From Alistipes sp. Zagget8 (GTDB lineage Bacteria; Bacteroidota; Bacteroidia; Bacteroidales; Rikenellaceae), in assembly GCA_001941065.1 (NCBI GenBank), contig MSHJ01000002.1, forward strand, positions 1 through 45,624: DNA of 45,624 nucleotides, read 5' to 3'. Position numbers and translations under genes: made by a program. The notes under the pieces are model-generated. The model made no database searches. It was not told the DNA's origin and saw only the letters and a list, made by a program, of their open reading frames with translations. This document shows, piece after piece, positions 26,263 through 34,928 of the stretch. Positions within the stretch are counted from its first letter, which is position 1. Each line of letters begins with the position of its first letter.

Positions 26263-29200
26263 GTGAGAGCGAAGATTCTGAATGCAAGCGCCGGATCGGG
26301 AAAGACCTACCAGCTGGCCTACAAATACGTCCGCGACGTGATCGGCCAACCCGGTCTCTACCGGCACATCCTCGCCGTGACCTTCACGAACAAGGCCACC
26401 GAGGAGATGAAATCGCGCATCCTGAAGGAGATCCACGCGCTGGCGTCCGGAGCCGCAAGCCCCTATCTGAACGACCTCTGCCGCGAACTGTCGCTCGACG
26501 GGCATTCGGTGCGCAAACGCGCCGCCGAGGTGCGTTCGAAAATCCTCCACGACTATTCGCGCTTCACGGTGCTCACCATCGACACCTTTTTCCAACGCAT
26601 CCTGCGTGCCTTCATCAAGGAGTTGGGCATCGATCTCAATTACAACGTCGAGATCGAAACATCGTCGGTGCTGTCGAAGAGCGCCGACACGCTCATCGAG
26701 CAGATCACCGTCGACCGCGACCTGCAGCGGTGGCTCACGGATTTCGTGCAGGAGCGCATCGACGAAGGCCGCAAATGGGACATCCGCGACGGCATCCTCT
26801 CGCTGGGCGGCGAACTGTTCAAGGAGAAAAACAAGGCCGCACTGGGCCGGGCGCGTTCGCGCGAGGAGCTGGCTAAGATCGTCGCACGCGCCACGGCGCA
26901 TGCCGAGGCGACCAAGAAACGGATGCAGGAGGCGGCCGCGCAGGCCGTCGGCATCATCACCGGGGCCGGACTCTCGGCAGCCGATTTTTCGGGCAAAAGC
27001 CGCAGTTTCGCCAACTGGTTCTTCACCGTCGCCGCGGGCGAACTGAAGCCCTACGGCGCGACGGCAGCCAAAATAGCCGCCTCGACCGACGGCTGGGCCG
27101 CCAAAGGATCGCCCGCGCAGGCGCTCGCCCCCGAACTGCAACCCCTGCTGCGGGAGATGTGCGACCTGTACGACGCGAATGTCCGAAGCTGGAACACCTG
27201 CGACCTGCTGCGCGAGAACTACCGCAGCTTCGCCCTGCTGTCGGACCTCTACGAACGGGTGCAGCAGTTATGCGACGAACAGAACACGATGCTCCTTTCG
27301 GAGACCAAATACGTCCTCTCGGAATTTATCGGCCACAACGACGCGCCGTTCATCTACGAGAAGGTCGGCAACCGTTTCGAACGCTTCATGATCGACGAGT
27401 TTCAGGACACCTCGGTCAAGGAGTGGGAGAATTTCCTGCCCCTGCTGCAAAACGCCATGGCGCAGACGGAGGAGACCTCGGTGCTGATTGTGGGCGACAT
27501 CAAACAGTCGATCTACCGCTGGCGCGGCGGCGACTGGCGCATCCTCCACGAGAACGCCCGGGAGGCGCTGGGAAACGACGACACCGTCGTCGAAAACCTC
27601 CAGGAGAACTGGCGAAGCCTGCCGCAGATCGTGGATTTCAACAACCGCATCATCGAGCGGATCGTCGCGGCGGACAACCTCCAGCTCAACGAAACCCTCT
27701 CGAAAGCCTCCGACGAAGGGGCCATCGACCCCGCCGAGGCTGCGTCGCTGCGCGACACGCTCGCCGACGCCTACCGCGGGCACGCCCAGACACCGCGCCG
27801 CAAGGCCGAGCATCCGGGCTATGTTTCGGTCGAGACCTTCGCCGAGCGGCCTCCCGTCGTAGAGCGCATCTGCGAACTGCTCGACCGGGGATTCCGGCCC
27901 TGCGACATCATGATCCTCGTGCGCGGAGCCACCGACGGCGCGAAGGTCGCCGCCGAACTGCTCGACTTCAAACGCCGCAACGAAGAGCCCCGCTACCGCT
28001 TCGACGTGATGACGCAGGAGGCGCTGATCGTGGGCAACGCCCCCGTCAGTTCGTTCATCGCCGCCGCCCTGCGGCTGGCGCTCAACCCCGACGACTCGCT
28101 TTCGCGGGCCGTCTACAACCACTACCTCGGCCACGCCTTCGACCGGACGCTGACCGACGGCGAACGCGAATTTTTCCGTTCGATCCGCCTGCTGTCGCCC
28201 GAGGAGGCGTTCGAACGGATCGTCATGGAGCACTCCCTCGAGGTCGACCGCCGCCAGACGGCCTACCTGCAGGCCATCCACGAACAGATCATCGCCTTCT
28301 GCGCGACGAAGATCGCCGACATCGCGCTGTTCCTGCGCTGGTGGGACGAAACGGGCCAGAACCGTTCGCTGTCGGTCGACGAGAGCGCCACGACGGTCGA
28401 AATCACCACCATCCACAAAGCCAAGGGTCTCGAAAAACGGGCCGTGGTGGTCCCCTACTGTTCGTGGGCGCTGGACCCCAAGTCGAGCGGCATGGTGCAG
28501 AACATCGTCTGGGCCGAGGCCCGCGGCGAAGGAACCGCGGAGATAGGACGCTTCCCGGTCCGCTACAAGCGGGCGATGGCCGAATCGGATTTCTCGGCGG
28601 AGTACTACCGCGAACTGGTCTTCGCCCATGTCGACAACGTGAATCTGTTGTACGTGGCCCTCACACGCGCCGCCGAGTCGCTGCACGTCTTCATTCCCCA
28701 GAAAGGCGGCCGCACGGTCGGGAGTCTGCTGCTGCAAAGCATCCGCACAGACGGCGACAAAGCCCTGCTGGGCGACACCGAAGGGCGGTACACGGCCGAC
28801 GAGACCGGCGAACACTTTGCCTTCGGGGAGTTTGCAGGACCCGTCGCCGGGGGCTCGAAACGCTCCGAAACGGAGCACCTCATTCTGGAAAACTATCCCA
28901 CGGCACGTCCCGACCTGCGGCTGCGACTCCCCTCGCAGCGTTATTTCGAGGACGGAGCCGACATCGAACTTTCGCCCCGCAACTTCGGCATCCTGATGCA
29001 CAAAGCCTTCGAACAGGCCGGCGACGAAGCGCAGATTTACGACGCCGTGCGGCGCATGGAGGCCGGAGGCACGCTTTCGCCCGACGATGCCGCGACGCTG
29101 CGGCAGATGATCGCCCGGGCGCTGGAACACCCCGAGGTGCGCGAATGGTTCGGCGGCAGCTGGCGGCAGGTCCGCAACGAGAGCGAGATCATCCTCCCCG

Positions 29201-29409
29201 GGAGCTCGTCGACACGGCGTCCCGACCGCGTGATGATCGGCGACGGACGGGTCGTGGCCGTCGATTACAAGTTCGGCGAACGCGATGCCGAACGCTACCG
29301 CCGCCAGATGCGCGAATACCTCCGCCTGCTCACGGAGATGGGCTACACGGGGGTCGAGGGATACCTGTGGTATGTGAAACTGGGGACGATCGAAAAAGTG
29401 GAACCATGA
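26263..29409 (+). CDS. addA: AddA-like UvrD-type helicase/PD-(D/E)XK nuclease
   Basis: A 1048-residue helicase-nuclease starting with GTG. Walker A is NASAGSGKTYQLAYK at residues 7-21. Motif Ia follows (AVTFTNKATEEMKSRI), then the DExQD box IDEFQDTSVKEW (near 378), QSIYRWRGG (motif III) and TTIHKAKGLEKRAVVVP (motif V). A C-terminal nuclease motif (SSTRRPDRVMIG to VVAVDYKFG, near 987-1005) completes the AddA plan. It is the active helicase and one nuclease of double-strand break repair. The last four bases overlap the start of the ABC exporter gene (ATGA at 29406-29409), so the exporter, kinase and protease are coupled to it. Confidence 0.92.
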   Translation: MRAKILNASAGSGKTYQLAYKYVRDVIGQPGLYRHILAVTFTNKATEEMKSRILKEIHALASGAASPYLNDLCRELSLDGHSVRKRAAEVRSKILHDYSRFTVLTIDTFFQRILRAFIKELGIDLNYNVEIETSSVLSKSADTLIEQITVDRDLQRWLTDFVQERIDEGRKWDIRDGILSLGGELFKEKNKAALGRARSREELAKIVARATAHAEATKKRMQEAAAQAVGIITGAGLSAADFSGKSRSFANWFFTVAAGELKPYGATAAKIAASTDGWAAKGSPAQALAPELQPLLREMCDLYDANVRSWNTCDLLRENYRSFALLSDLYERVQQLCDEQNTMLLSETKYVLSEFIGHNDAPFIYEKVGNRFERFMIDEFQDTSVKEWENFLPLLQNAMAQTEETSVLIVGDIKQSIYRWRGGDWRILHENAREALGNDDTVVENLQENWRSLPQIVDFNNRIIERIVAADNLQLNETLSKASDEGAIDPAEAASLRDTLADAYRGHAQTPRRKAEHPGYVSVETFAERPPVVERICELLDRGFRPCDIMILVRGATDGAKVAAELLDFKRRNEEPRYRFDVMTQEALIVGNAPVSSFIAAALRLALNPDDSLSRAVYNHYLGHAFDRTLTDGEREFFRSIRLLSPEEAFERIVMEHSLEVDRRQTAYLQAIHEQIIAFCATKIADIALFLRWWDETGQNRSLSVDESATTVEITTIHKAKGLEKRAVVVPYCSWALDPKSSGMVQNIVWAEARGEGTAEIGRFPVRYKRAMAESDFSAEYYRELVFAHVDNVNLLYVALTRAAESLHVFIPQKGGRTVGSLLLQSIRTDGDKALLGDTEGRYTADETGEHFAFGEFAGPVAGGSKRSETEHLILENYPTARPDLRLRLPSQRYFEDGADIELSPRNFGILMHKAFEQAGDEAQIYDAVRRMEAGGTLSPDDAATLRQMIARALEHPEVREWFGGSWRQVRNESEIILPGSSSTRRPDRVMIGDGRVVAVDYKFGERDAERYRRQMREYLRLLTEMGYTGVEGYLWYVKLGTIEKVEP

Positions 29410-31103
29410 GAAGCATCCTTCAAATACTTCCCGCGGCATTCCGCCGCCGGGGCGTCCGGATTGCCGGAACGCTGCTGCTGCGTGCGGTCCTGAACCTCGC
29501 GGGACTGGCGGCCCTGCTGCCCGCGCTGACGCTGGTCCTCGACCCCGCGGGATTCGCGGGCGACGGCCCGCTGGCGCACATCTACAACTGGTCGGGATTC
29601 GCCTCGCCGCGCACGTTCGCGCTGGCCGTCTGCGGGAGCGTCGTAGCGTTCATGATCGTAAAATGCGGCATCAACTTTCTGCTCGCACGCGCCGAACGCC
29701 GCTACATCTACGACCTCTACCGCACCCTCTCGCGCCGCCTCTACATCGCCTACCACGACCGGGGACTGGCCTTCATCAACAGCTCCAACTCCTCAGTGCT
29801 GGCCCGCAACGTCAATGTCGTCTGCCTGGCTTTCGCCGCCGGAGTTCTGCGGCCCGCCGCCGGAATCATCGCCGAAGCGATGCTCCTCATCCTGCTGTTC
29901 GTCTCACTGGCCCTCTACACACCCCTCGCGGCCCTGCTCGCCGCCGTGATCTTCCTGCCCGCCGTGTGGCTCTACTACCTGCTGGTCCGCAACCGCATCA
30001 ACCGCTACGGGGAGTTGGAAAACCGCGCCCAGCGCGAAAAGGCGCGGCTCGTGGCCGAGACCTTCCGCGGCTATGCCGACATCGAACTGAGCAACGCCTT
30101 TCCGGGAATGCTCCGGGCCTTCGACCGCACGATGGACGAGGTGGTGCGCACCCGTTCGCGCGAGGCTGACATCGGCCAGCTGCCCCAGATGCTGACCGAG
30201 ATCGGACTGGCTGTAGGCATGGCCCTCTTCGCGGCCCTCAGCTTCGGACACGGGCAGGCCCAGCTGCTCTTCGGCGTCTTCGCCGTGGCGGCCCTGCGGC
30301 TGATGCCCTCGGTGCGCGGCATCATGTCGGGGTGGGCCACGATTCGCTACAACCGCTACACCATTCCGATCCTGCGCGACGCGGCCGCCCTCGAAACGAC
30401 GCCTCCCGAAACGTCGGCCCTCGGCACGGAAATCCTCCCCTTCGAACGCGAAATCGCCATCCGCGACCTCACGTTCCGCTTCCCGGACAAAGGCCGGGAG
30501 CTTTTCGGAGGGCTCTCGCTGACGATCCGCAAGGGCGAACGCATCGGCTTCCGCGGAGCCTCCGGAGCGGGAAAAACGACGCTTTTCAACCTTCTGCTGG
30601 GGCTTTACGAACCCTCGTCGGGCGAAATCGCCGTCGACGGCGTGCCCCTCACCGCGGCCAACCGCCGGGCGTGGCAGAACCGCATCGGCTACGTCTCCCA
30701 GCACCTGTTCCTCAGCGACGGGAGCTTTGCGGCGAACGTCGCGCCGGGAATCCCAGCCGGCGAGATCGACCGCCAGCGGGTCGCCGAAGCGCTCGATGCA
30801 GCCCAGCTGGGCGAATTCGTCGCCTCCCTGCCCCGGGGCATCGACACCCCCGTGGGCGAATGCGGATGCCGCCTCTCGGGCGGACAGCGCCAGCGCATCG
30901 GCATCGCCCGGGCCCTCTACCGCCGGGCCGACGTGCTCTTTTTCGACGAGGCGACCTCGGCGCTGGACAGCCGCACCGAGGGCGAGATCAACCGCTCGAT
31001 CGCCGCAATCGCCGCACGCAATCCGGGGCTGACGCTGCTCGTCATCGCCCACCGCGAAACCTCGCTCGAATACTGCGACCGAATCATAACGCTTGAAGAA
31101 TAG
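29406..31103 (+). CDS. ABC exporter (membrane and ATPase domains fused)
   Basis: A 565-residue half-transporter of the exporter type. The first 320 residues hold about six membrane helices (for example 20-45, 70-92, 145-190, 260-280). The ATPase domain has Walker A GASGAGKTT (384-392), signature LSGGQRQR (490-497), Walker B VLFFDEAT (510-517, Glu515) and the switch His549. No C39 leader peptidase is fused at the N-terminus, unlike bacteriocin exporters. A much longer frame is open upstream, but it only shadows addA. The ATG at 29406 overlaps the addA stop and the stop is directly followed by the kinase ATG. Export of a peptide or lipid-linked molecule is plausible; the substrate is unknown. 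Confidence 0.88.
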   Translation: MRSILQILPAAFRRRGVRIAGTLLLRAVLNLAGLAALLPALTLVLDPAGFAGDGPLAHIYNWSGFASPRTFALAVCGSVVAFMIVKCGINFLLARAERRYIYDLYRTLSRRLYIAYHDRGLAFINSSNSSVLARNVNVVCLAFAAGVLRPAAGIIAEAMLLILLFVSLALYTPLAALLAAVIFLPAVWLYYLLVRNRINRYGELENRAQREKARLVAETFRGYADIELSNAFPGMLRAFDRTMDEVVRTRSREADIGQLPQMLTEIGLAVGMALFAALSFGHGQAQLLFGVFAVAALRLMPSVRGIMSGWATIRYNRYTIPILRDAAALETTPPETSALGTEILPFEREIAIRDLTFRFPDKGRELFGGLSLTIRKGERIGFRGASGAGKTTLFNLLLGLYEPSSGEIAVDGVPLTAANRRAWQNRIGYVSQHLFLSDGSFAANVAPGIPAGEIDRQRVAEALDAAQLGEFVASLPRGIDTPVGECGCRLSGGQRQRIGIARALYRRADVLFFDEATSALDSRTEGEINRSIAAIAARNPGLTLLVIAHRETSLEYCDRIITLEE

Positions 31104-31973
31104 ATGGATTACAAAATAGCCAATATCCGCGTCTCCCTGCCCGACGCCTGCACGGGAGAACATTTCACCCGGGCCCTGCGCCCGTTCCTGACACTCGACA
31201 CCGGCCCGGCGGACCTCGCGCTGGAGATCGTCCCCCGGCTTCCGGACGAAGCCGGCTACCGCGAACTCTACCGCTTCGATTTCACCGATGCCGACGCCGA
31301 CTGCCGCTTCGGGCGCGACGACGCAGGCTACCTGCTCGAAATAGCCCCCCGCGACGGCTCCGCCCCGGCCCGGTTCCGTAGTGGATACGAGGCCGTGCGG
31401 GGGGGGGCCGCGAGTGATTTCACCCTGCACCACAACCCCGCGCTGCTGCGTTTCGGACTATGGACGCTCTACAACATCGCCGCCGTCCGCCGCGGAGCCG
31501 TGGCCATCCACTCGTCGGTGATTCGCTACGGCGGCAAAGGGGTTCTGTTCCTCGGGGAATCGGGCACCGGAAAAAGCACCCACACCCGGCTGTGGCGGGA
31601 ACACATCCCCGGGGCCGAACTGCTCAACGACGACAGCCCGATTATCAGCGCCGGCGGCGACACGGCCCCGCAGGTCTGGGGCTCGCCGTGGAGCGGTAAA
31701 ACGCCCTGCTACCGCAACGAGAACCTCCCCATCGCGGCCATCGTGCGGCTCTCGCAGGCCCCGCACAACCGCATCCGCCGCCTGCGTCCGATCGAAGCCA
31801 TCGGGGCCCTGCTGCCCTCGGCGCCTCCGGCTTTCAGCCACGACGAGCGGTTGCAGGACGACGTGTGCGCCCTGCTCTCGCGGGTGATCGAAAGCGTCCC
31901 GGTCTACCACCTCGAATGCCTGCCCGACGCCGACGCGGCGCGGCTCTCCTGCCAAACGATTTTCGGGGAATGA
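31104..31973 (+). CDS. HprK-like P-loop kinase
   Basis: A 289-residue cytoplasmic protein related to the C-terminal domain of HPr kinase. The N-terminal 120 residues are a family-specific beta domain. The P-loop domain starts at AIHSSVIRYGGKGVLFLG, with GESGTGKST at 151-159, Asp176-Asp177 in LLNDDSPII, and GSPWSGKTPCYRNENLPIAAIV, the signature of a group of HprK-like proteins in peptide-modification loci. It directly abuts the ABC exporter (stop, then ATG) and overlaps the protease gene by four bases. Its partner is not HPr, because no PTS gene is present. Codons 99-101 lie in a run of nine G, a possible slippage site. Confidence 0.85.
   Translation: MDYKIANIRVSLPDACTGEHFTRALRPFLTLDTGPADLALEIVPRLPDEAGYRELYRFDFTDADADCRFGRDDAGYLLEIAPRDGSAPARFRSGYEAVRGGAASDFTLHHNPALLRFGLWTLYNIAAVRRGAVAIHSSVIRYGGKGVLFLGESGTGKSTHTRLWREHIPGAELLNDDSPIISAGGDTAPQVWGSPWSGKTPCYRNENLPIAAIVRLSQAPHNRIRRLRPIEAIGALLPSAPPAFSHDERLQDDVCALLSRVIESVPVYHLECLPDADAARLSCQTIFGE
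31399..31407 (+). repeat. Nine-G tract inside the HprK-like gene
   Basis: Nine consecutive G encode R-G-G in frame at codons 99-101, before the P-loop. A gain or loss of one G would remove the kinase domain. Frame is intact in this sequence. Confidence 0.7.
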
Positions 31974-32380
31974 GCATCACGGACAATACGACCGTCTTCG
32001 GATTCGTCCGCAATCTGCTGCTCGAAGGGCAGGCGGTCGACGTGCGCGTGATGGGCCAGAGCATGCTCCCCTTCTTCCGCAGCGGCAGCCGCATCCGCCT
32101 GCGTCCGGTGCGGCCCGGCGACCTCATCCGCGGACACGTCGTGCTGGGCGAAACCGACGCCGGGACCTTCGTCGTGCACCGCATCACCCGTGTCGAGGCG
32201 TCGCACATCGTCCTGCTGGGCGACGGCAATGTGGCCGGAACGGAGACAATCCCCCGGGAACGTATCTACGGAATCGTGGACTGCGGCCGTCTCCACCTGC
32301 AGCTGGCACGCATCTGGCTGTGGATGCGCCCCGTGCGGAAATACCCGCTGTGGATTCTGCGGAAAATATGCCGCAAGTAG
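31970..32380 (+). CDS. S26-type (SipW-like) signal peptidase homologue
   Basis: A 136-residue protease of the S24/S26 group. The nucleophile is Ser31 (MGQSMLPFF). The expected general-base position holds His70 (TFVVHRITRV), not Lys, and Asp85 is in LLGDGN. That is the Ser-His-Asp pattern of the SipW/ER-type signal peptidases rather than the Ser-Lys pair of bacterial LepB. A hydrophobic or basic C-terminal segment (about 112-130, IWLWMRPVRKYPLWIL) could bind the membrane. It overlaps the kinase gene by four bases. With a kinase and an exporter it would fit removal of a leader from an exported peptide (inference). Confidence 0.8.
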   Translation: MSITDNTTVFGFVRNLLLEGQAVDVRVMGQSMLPFFRSGSRIRLRPVRPGDLIRGHVVLGETDAGTFVVHRITRVEASHIVLLGDGNVAGTETIPRERIYGIVDCGRLHLQLARIWLWMRPVRKYPLWILRKICRK

Positions 32381-32450
32381 GCACAAAAACAAGAATCGCG
32401 AGGACGCAGGACAATTTCCGATCAGTGTGGTGCAGATGTCGTGCATCGTG

Positions 32451-32530
32451 AAAAATCCCCGGATGGGTAGTACCTAAGTACGTCCCATTCGGGGATTTAA
32501 GCGATGTGCGGCAGGTGCGCCGCAATCATC
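32451..32530 (-). terminator. Interspersed terminator-like repeat, copy 2 (after tsf)
   Basis: On the minus strand a small hairpin (GCGGC-6 nt-GCCGC, 32508-32523) is followed by a long one covering 32453-32498. The 15-bp arms, AAATCCCCGGATGGG and CCCATTCGGGGATTT, pair with one G-T, and a GTAC/GTAC inner stem encloses a CTAA loop. After it comes TTTTT (A run at 32451-32455). It is a strong intrinsic terminator for tsf. On the plus strand only three T follow, so it serves the convergent protease gene poorly. The better-preserved copy of the repeat at 15368. Confidence 0.8.
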
Positions 32531-32535
32531 GGAAA

Positions 32536-33366
32536 TTATTCGCCCAGGGCGAAACGCTTGTAGGCAACAACCGTGGCGTCCTTGTCGGCCTTGTGGATGA
32601 ACTCGGCAATCGACTCCTTCTCGCCTACCACCGGCTGGGCCAGCAGCGTGTTCTCCTCGAAGAACTTGCGCATCTTGCCTTCGGCGATCTTTTCCAGAAT
32701 GGCCTCGGGTTTGTTGGCGTTCTTGGGGTCCTGCTTCATGCTCTCCAGGGCGATCTTGCGCTCGTGCTCCACAACCTCTGCGGGGCAGTCTGCCTCGGAG
32801 ATCGAAACGGGAGCCATAGCCGTGGCCTGCATGGTCACGGTGTGTGCCACCTCGGCGGGAACCTCCTTGCTGAAGCCCAGGATCGTACCCAGCTTCTTGT
32901 TGAAATGCACGTATGCAGCGCAGTAGGGAGCCTCGATGCGGGCATAGTAAGCCAGCTCGATCTTCTCACCCGTCTGGCCCGACTTCTCGGTCACCATCTC
33001 CTCGACAGTATGGCCTTCGTCGTTCTTCGTAGCCAGCAGTGCATCGCGGTCGGCAGCATCGTTCTTCACGGCAACCTCCAGCATGCCCTCAGCCGAAGCG
33101 GTATACTCGGCATTCTGGGCCACAAAGTCGGTTTCGCACGCCAGGCAGAGGATGTAAGCCTTCTGTCCTTCAACCTTCGTCACGACGACACCCTCGGTAG
33201 CGGTGCGGTCGGCACGCTTGGCGACGACGAGCTTACCCTTCTCGCGGATAATGTCCTGAGCACGCGCAAAGTCACCTTCAGCCTCGATGAGTGCATTTTT
33301 GCAATCCATCATACCGGCGCCGGTCATCTTGCGGAGCTTCATTACATCTGCAGCTTTGATTTCCAT
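32536..33366 (-). CDS. tsf: Elongation factor Ts
   Basis: A 276-residue guanine-nucleotide exchange factor for EF-Tu. I start it at the ATG at 33366 (MEIKAADVMKLRKMTGAG), which matches the conserved N-terminal domain. Longer in-frame extensions are only shadows of the rpsB tail. The core has MMDCKNALIEAEGD, ETDFVAQN (contact with EF-Tu) and a coiled-coil C-terminal part. It starts 34 bases after the rpsB stop, the classical rpsB-tsf pairing, and is followed by the repeat-derived terminator. Confidence 0.97.
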   Translation of the reverse strand: MEIKAADVMKLRKMTGAGMMDCKNALIEAEGDFARAQDIIREKGKLVVAKRADRTATEGVVVTKVEGQKAYILCLACETDFVAQNAEYTASAEGMLEVAVKNDAADRDALLATKNDEGHTVEEMVTEKSGQTGEKIELAYYARIEAPYCAAYVHFNKKLGTILGFSKEVPAEVAHTVTMQATAMAPVSISEADCPAEVVEHERKIALESMKQDPKNANKPEAILEKIAEGKMRKFFEENTLLAQPVVGEKESIAEFIHKADKDATVVAYKRFALGE

Positions 33367-33400
33367 AATCTTTTCCTTTCTCTTACGGTGAGTAATACAA

Positions 33401-34354
33401 TTATTCTGCCTTTTCCTCGGCAACGGCCTCTGCGACCTCGGCAACCTCGGCGACAGCCTCGACTGCTTCGGCCACCTCAGCAGCCTCCTCGGCAGGAGCG
33501 GCAGCGGGCTCCTCATAGGGAGTTTCGACAGCGGCAACCACCTCTGCCACGGCAGCCTCCTCGGCATCCACCGAAGCCCTCACGGCTTTCTTGATGCGGG
33601 GCTTGCCCTCCTTCTTGACTGCAGCACCTTCGGCATCGGCCTCCTGTGCTTCCTTCTCCTTCTCGAGTTTGCGCTCCTCGGAGCCCTCGGCGATAGCGGC
33701 GCACATGGCTTCGAGAACCACGGCGATCGATTTCGTAGCATCGTCATTTGCAGGGATAACGTAATCAATGTCGGTCGGATCACAACAAGTGTCTACCATT
33801 GCAAATACGGGGATGCTGAGGCGCTTGGCCTCCTTCACGGCGTTGGATTCCTTCTGTACGTCGACGACGAACAGGGCGGCCGGAAGACGCGTCAGGTCGG
33901 CAATCGAGCCGAGGTTCTTCTCCAGCTTCGCACGCTGGCGGGAGATCTGGAGTTTCTCGCGCTTGGAGAAATTATCGAACGTGCCGTCCACGGTCATCTT
34001 GTCGATGGTGGCCATTTTCTTGACGGCTTTACGTATGGTGGGAAAGTTTGTCAGCATGCCGCCAGCCCAACGCTCGGTGACGTAAGGCATACCTACGGCT
34101 GCCACCTTTTCGGCAACAACGTCCTTGGCTTGTTTTTTGGTGGCTACGAACAGCACGCGACGACCGCTCTTGGCGATCTGCTTGATGGCCGCAGCAGCCT
34201 CATCGATCTTGAGCACGGTTTTGTGCAGGTCGATGATATGGATGCCGTTCTTCTCCATGAAGATGTAAGGAGCCATTTTAGGGTTCCATTTGCGCTTCAG
34301 GTGACCGAAATGCGCACCGGCTTCCAGTAATGTATTAAAATCTGTACGTGACAT
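33401..34354 (-). CDS. rpsB: 30S ribosomal protein S2 with long acidic tail
   Basis: A 317-residue S2 protein; the usual core is about 230-245 residues. The core shows LLEAGAHFGHLKRKWNPKMAPYIF, RRVLFVATKKQA, ERWAGGMLTNF and LPAALFVVDVQKE. From about 230 the sequence becomes a low-complexity tail rich in Glu and Ala, preceded by a short basic stretch (KKEGKPRIKKAVR). Tails of this kind occur in some Bacteroidetes S2 proteins; here it is some 80 residues. It joins the small subunit. The 182-base gap before it holds a candidate regulatory hairpin. Confidence 0.97.
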   Translation of the reverse strand: MSRTDFNTLLEAGAHFGHLKRKWNPKMAPYIFMEKNGIHIIDLHKTVLKIDEAAAAIKQIAKSGRRVLFVATKKQAKDVVAEKVAAVGMPYVTERWAGGMLTNFPTIRKAVKKMATIDKMTVDGTFDNFSKREKLQISRQRAKLEKNLGSIADLTRLPAALFVVDVQKESNAVKEAKRLSIPVFAMVDTCCDPTDIDYVIPANDDATKSIAVVLEAMCAAIAEGSEERKLEKEKEAQEADAEGAAVKKEGKPRIKKAVRASVDAEEAAVAEVVAAVETPYEEPAAAPAEEAAEVAEAVEAVAEVAEVAEAVAEEKAE

Positions 34355-34396
34355 TTTAATTCAATTCGTTGGTTTAATTTTAATTCTCTTTTCATC

Positions 34397-34434
34397 AACT
34401 CAGGCGGGTAGCGGCCTTGCCGGTCCCCTGAGTT
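34397..34434 (-). promoter_or_regulatory. Candidate rpsB leader hairpin
   Basis: On the minus strand AACTCAGG (from 34434) pairs with CCTGAGTT (to 34397), an 8-bp outer stem. Inside it a CGGC-aag-GCCG mini-stem can form. It lies 43 bases upstream of the rpsB start inside the operon, where S2 autoregulatory leaders are found in other bacteria. No T run follows, so it is not a plain terminator. Identity is not confirmed. Confidence 0.4.
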
Positions 34435-34536
34435 TTCCGCGGCGCGGCAACCTCGAGGTAGTACCGTAATATATATAGGTAATCCGAAAGGTTTGAAAAC
34501 CGTCGCCGTGCGTTGCCGAAATTCCGGTCGTGCGTA

Positions 34537-34923
34537 TTAACGCTTGCTGAACTGGAACTTGCGACGTGCTCCGGGCTGACCGGGCTTCTTACGCTCAACC
34601 TCGCGGGGATCGCGCGTGAGGAATCCGGCTTTCTTCAGTACCGGACGCATCTCGGCGTCGATCTCGCACAGTGCACGTGCGATGCCCAGACGAGCGGCCG
34701 AAGCCTGTCCCGTGATACCACCGCCATCGAGGTTGATGACGATGTCGTAATTCTCCATGGTGTTGGTAGCCAGCAGGGGCTGCTTCACCTGATACTGGAG
34801 AATTTCGAGCGGGAAGTAAACTTCAAGCGCTTTGCGGTTGATTGTAATCTGACCCTTGCCCGGCTTCACGTATACGCGAGCCACAGCGGCCTTACGACGA
34901 CCTACGGTGTTTACAACTTCCAT
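34537..34923 (-). CDS. rpsI: 30S ribosomal protein S9
   Basis: A 128-residue S9 protein. It has VNTVGRRKAAVARVYVKPGKG at the N-terminus, the GGGITGQASAARLGIARAL core, and the basic C-terminal tail GARRKFQFSKR that reaches the P-site tRNA. It follows rplM by five bases, the normal rplM-rpsI order. Confidence 0.98.
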   Translation of the reverse strand: MEVVNTVGRRKAAVARVYVKPGKGQITINRKALEVYFPLEILQYQVKQPLLATNTMENYDIVINLDGGGITGQASAARLGIARALCEIDAEMRPVLKKAGFLTRDPREVERKKPGQPGARRKFQFSKR

Positions 34924-34928
34924 AACTC

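Noticed and set aside
27159..29405. In-frame extension of the ABC exporter to over 1300 residues, an apparent fusion
   Set aside because: The upstream part lies wholly within addA in another frame and is rich in Arg/Pro noise. The ATG at 29406 with an ATGA overlap is the natural start.
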